Part shown: positions 5,566-6,891 of the stretch, in pieces
Position numbering within the stretch: the stretch's first letter is position 1
Layout: every line of letters starts with the position of its first letter
Assembly: GCA_003648125.1 (NCBI GenBank)
Contig: QMOE01000124.1
Location: 1-6,891 of the forward strand
Source: Chloroflexota bacterium
Lineage (GTDB): Bacteria; Chloroflexota; Anaerolineae; B4-G1
Direction of reading: 5' to 3'
DNA length: 6,891 nucleotides
Made by a program: the position numbers and the translations under genes
The notes under the pieces: model-generated
Database searches by the model: none
Seen by the model: only the letters and a program-made list of their open reading frames with translations
Told to the model about the DNA's origin: nothing

Positions 5566-5828
5566 TTGTTCCCTCCTGTATTTGAAGCAACTGATTAGTT
5601 AAATACAAATAGAAACTGTAAGTCGGTCTTTTTCTCTATGCACCTCCTTTCACCCCCGGAAAGCATCAAACGTATCTTTTTCACAAAGTTGGGCGAAAGT
5701 AGATCGGATTTGTTATCCGACTCCCTGTGGCGGTTAGCAAAACCGCCCTACGCTGCTCCTGCCCCACGATATTGAAAAGATACAATTGAACCCCGGCGCG
5801 GATTGTGAATCTTTGCCAGGGACAGAAC
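5566..5828 (-). promoter_or_regulatory. cstA leader/intergenic region with two hairpins
   Basis: This 263-bp gap lies between the 213-aa gene and cstA. It holds a hairpin ggcggtt-agcaa-aaccgcc at 5729-5747 and a smaller one, tcggat-ttgtt-atccga, at 5704-5720. An AT-rich stretch at 5585-5615 lies just upstream of the cstA ribosome site (AGGAGGG, spacing 5 before GTG). I cannot place a convincing -35/-10 pair. The first hairpin resembles dispersed repeats rather than a terminator, since no T-run follows. The cstA promoter is probably here. Confidence 0.4.
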
Positions 5829-6470
5829 TCATTTTTTAACGTGCGCCGTTCCCTGCACTGCGGATTGGAGAGCGGCGAAAAACGTCTCACTAGATATAGC
5901 AAGCAACCCACTCACGTTCACTTGCACCCGGATGTGTGGGTCCTGCTTGCACCACGAAAAGCGATGCAAGTGCGCGCCATACGCCTCCAGCCAGGGTGCC
6001 AATGCTTTCACCTGTCGTTGAGCGCCTGGCCCTAGATAGGCCGCTGCCAGCCCATGCGGCTCTTCCTGCCACGTCCAGGGCTGCTCCCGGCGGCGGGCGG
6101 CCTTGCGTCTGGCCGAGCCTATCTCTATCTCTCCTCGCCGTGGGGAACGTAGCGTTATCTTTATTATAAGCCTATCTCGTCTGCCGCGCAAGTAGTCAAA
6201 CAGCCATAGCAGGGGATTCTCGCGGTTTTCCAGCAGCAGCGTGATTTCTAACCGGCGGAAGGGTGGGGCGGCGTGGGTGATGTTGACGCGAGCGCCGGAG
6301 GCTGGCGAGCCGATCCAACCTGCTTCCCGCTCGCCGCCAAGCACGTCCAGCCCTTTCTCTAGCCAACGAAAAAGGCGCTGTCCTCGTTGGCGGTTGTACA
6401 GGTACCCCACGCCATACCACAGCGCCAGTAATACGCACAGTCCGATGATTGCGCCAAGTCCTGGATCCAT
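5829..6470 (-). CDS. Single-pass membrane protein of unknown function
   Basis: This 213-aa protein has one N-terminal membrane segment (about 5-25, LGAIIGLCVLLALWYGVGYL) followed by basic residues NRQRGQR. By the positive-inside rule this places the remaining 190 residues in the cytoplasm. The soluble part alternates beta-like stretches (RLEITLLLE, RLIIKITLR, IRVQVNVSG) with a very Arg-rich patch near 113-128. I see no catalytic motif and do not recognise a family. The ATG at 6468-6470 has AAGGAG on its strand at rather long spacing (about 11 nt), and the stop is TGA. It is encoded upstream of cstA on the same strand but separated by 263 bp with hairpins, so membership of the cstA operon is doubtful. 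It diverges from pdxS. Confidence 0.72.
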   Translation of the reverse strand: MDPGLGAIIGLCVLLALWYGVGYLYNRQRGQRLFRWLEKGLDVLGGEREAGWIGSPASGARVNITHAAPPFRRLEITLLLENRENPLLWLFDYLRGRRDRLIIKITLRSPRRGEIEIGSARRKAARRREQPWTWQEEPHGLAAAYLGPGAQRQVKALAPWLEAYGAHLHRFSWCKQDPHIRVQVNVSGLLAISSETFFAALQSAVQGTAHVKK

Positions 6471-6518
6471 TGTTTTCTTGCTCCTTACGCCAGCAATGTG
6501 CGCGGTGATTACTCAGCC

Positions 6519-6596
6519 TGTCATTGCGAGGAGCAAGGCGACGAAGCAATCTCCTCACTGCAAGAATGAGATTGCTTCGCTGCGCTCGCAATGACA
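6519..6596. repeat. Palindromic REP-like hairpin, copy 2 (intact)
   Basis: Tgtcattgcgag at 6519-6530 and ctcgcaatgaca at 6585-6596 are exact complements. The inner arms gacgaagcaatctc and gagattgcttcg surround a loop of about 14 nt. This is the cleanest copy and serves as the reference for copies 1 and 3. It lies between the divergent 213-aa gene and pdxS. Confidence 0.8.
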
Positions 6597-6660
6597 CGCT
6601 TTAGAGATGCCATCTGGTTACTTTCTGGTATGCCCGAGTAGTTTGACAATGTCACATTTA

Positions 6661-6713
6661 TCATTGCGAGGGCGCGAAGCGCCCGAAGCAATCTCCAAAC
6701 AACGAAATGAGAT
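6661..6713. repeat. REP-like hairpin, copy 3 (left half only, cut at MITE copy B)
   Basis: The left arm tcattgcgag...cgaagcaatctcc (6661-6696) is present, followed by a loop and aatgagat, which is where copy 2 continues into its right arm tgcttcgctgcg. Instead the sequence switches at 6714 into the MITE-like element, and no right arm is found afterwards. A mini-hairpin ggcgc-gaa-gcgcc (6670-6682) lies inside the left arm. Confidence 0.65.
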
Positions 6714-6794
6714 GGGTGTGTTTCAAATGAGTTGGGTAGGCGCGCTTTCCATAGCGCGCGGTATGGAAACTTCTAACCGAAATGAAACGCACCC
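6714..6794. mobile_element. MITE-like palindromic element, copy B (inverted, 9 bp shorter)
   Basis: The reverse complement of 6714-6794 matches copy A (3382-3471) base for base, except that nine bases (taggcgcgg), one arm of the outer central stem, are absent. An 8-bp stem, tttccata/tatggaaa, remains. No clear 9-bp target duplication flanks it (aaatgagat against aagtaaatt), so the flanks have been rearranged since insertion. It ends 23 bp before the pdxS start codon and would probably lie in the pdxS leader or promoter. Confidence 0.85.
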
Positions 6795-6817
6795 AAGTAA
6801 ATTGTGGGAGGTCAAAA

Positions 6818-6891
6818 ATGGAAAAACAAATTGGTACAGATAAAGTCAAGCGCGGCCTGGCGCAGATGCTCAAAGGCGGCGTGATTATGGA
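6818..6891 (+). CDS. pdxS: Pyridoxal 5'-phosphate synthase lyase subunit PdxS (N-terminus, cut by window end)
   Basis: The first 24 codons read MEKQIGTDKVKRGLAQMLKG then GVIM and run off the window. This matches the highly conserved PdxS/PDX1 N-terminus (basic helix, then the K-GGVIMDV strand that begins the beta/alpha barrel). PdxS (about 290 aa when complete) makes pyridoxal 5'-phosphate from ribose 5-phosphate, glyceraldehyde 3-phosphate and ammonia supplied by PdxT, in the cytosol. The ATG at 6818-6820 has GGGAGG about 7 nt upstream. It is transcribed away from the cstA cluster. Its upstream region is filled with repeat copies 2 and 3 and the MITE-like element. Confidence 0.9.
   Translation, partial: MEKQIGTDKVKRGLAQMLKGGVIM

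Noticed and set aside
4916..5608. 230-aa minus-strand frame overlapping the start of cstA
   Set aside because: It is a shadow of cstA with low-complexity Arg/His-rich composition and no domain.
5681..5911. 76-aa frame in the cstA leader
   Set aside because: It crosses hairpin repeats and the end of the 213-aa gene, and shows no ribosome site or motif.
6643..6648. TTGACA as a pdxS -35 box
   Set aside because: No -10-like hexamer lies 16-18 bp downstream, where the sequence is hairpin repeat. The match alone is not enough.
6607..6843. 78-aa plus-strand frame just before pdxS
   Set aside because: It consists of the half hairpin repeat and MITE copy B, and overlaps pdxS in another frame.

Overview
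The window is bacterial DNA of moderate to high GC with dense, mostly leftward coding and several palindromic intergenic repeats. The gene set and repeat style suggest an environmental Chloroflexota-like genome (Anaerolineae or similar). This placement is inference, because no rRNA or lineage marker is present.

Reading leftward (minus strand, 6470 to 335) there are seven genes: a single-pass membrane protein of unknown function; a CstA-type peptide/pyruvate transporter with a GTG start; two small paralogous proteins of 109 and 93 aa; two paralogous ArsA/Get3-type deviant Walker-A ATPases, the first with a TTG start and the second overlapping it by the 4-bp ATGA; and a membrane-anchored TPR protein. 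At the right edge, on the plus strand, the first 24 codons of pdxS (pyridoxal 5'-phosphate synthase) diverge from this cluster.

The core cstA - small - small - ATPase - ATPase looks like one functional unit. Both ATPases lack cysteine, so an arsenite pump or a zinc-bridged Get3 role is unlikely. Their nucleotide-site changes are complementary: the first keeps the switch-I Asp but has a rewritten switch II, while the second has Asp-to-Asn in switch I and a normal DTAPT switch II. This suggests an asymmetric heterodimer. The small proteins carry a hydrophobic core, and by eye they share GMxxxD and RER elements with YbdD, the small partner of enterobacterial CstA. A working hypothesis is a CstA transporter with small membrane-associated partners assembled or gated by a Get3/ArsA-like ATPase pair. 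I know of no description of such a system.

The non-coding DNA is rich in repeats. A 90-bp MITE-like palindrome with a 9-bp target duplication lies between the two small genes. An inverted 81-bp copy that lacks 9 bp lies just upstream of pdxS. A second hairpin family with tcattgcgag/ctcgcaatga ends occurs twice in full and once as a half copy; one full copy is interrupted by another repeat. Other hairpins lie between cstA and the first small gene, after the second ATPase gene, and in the cstA leader.
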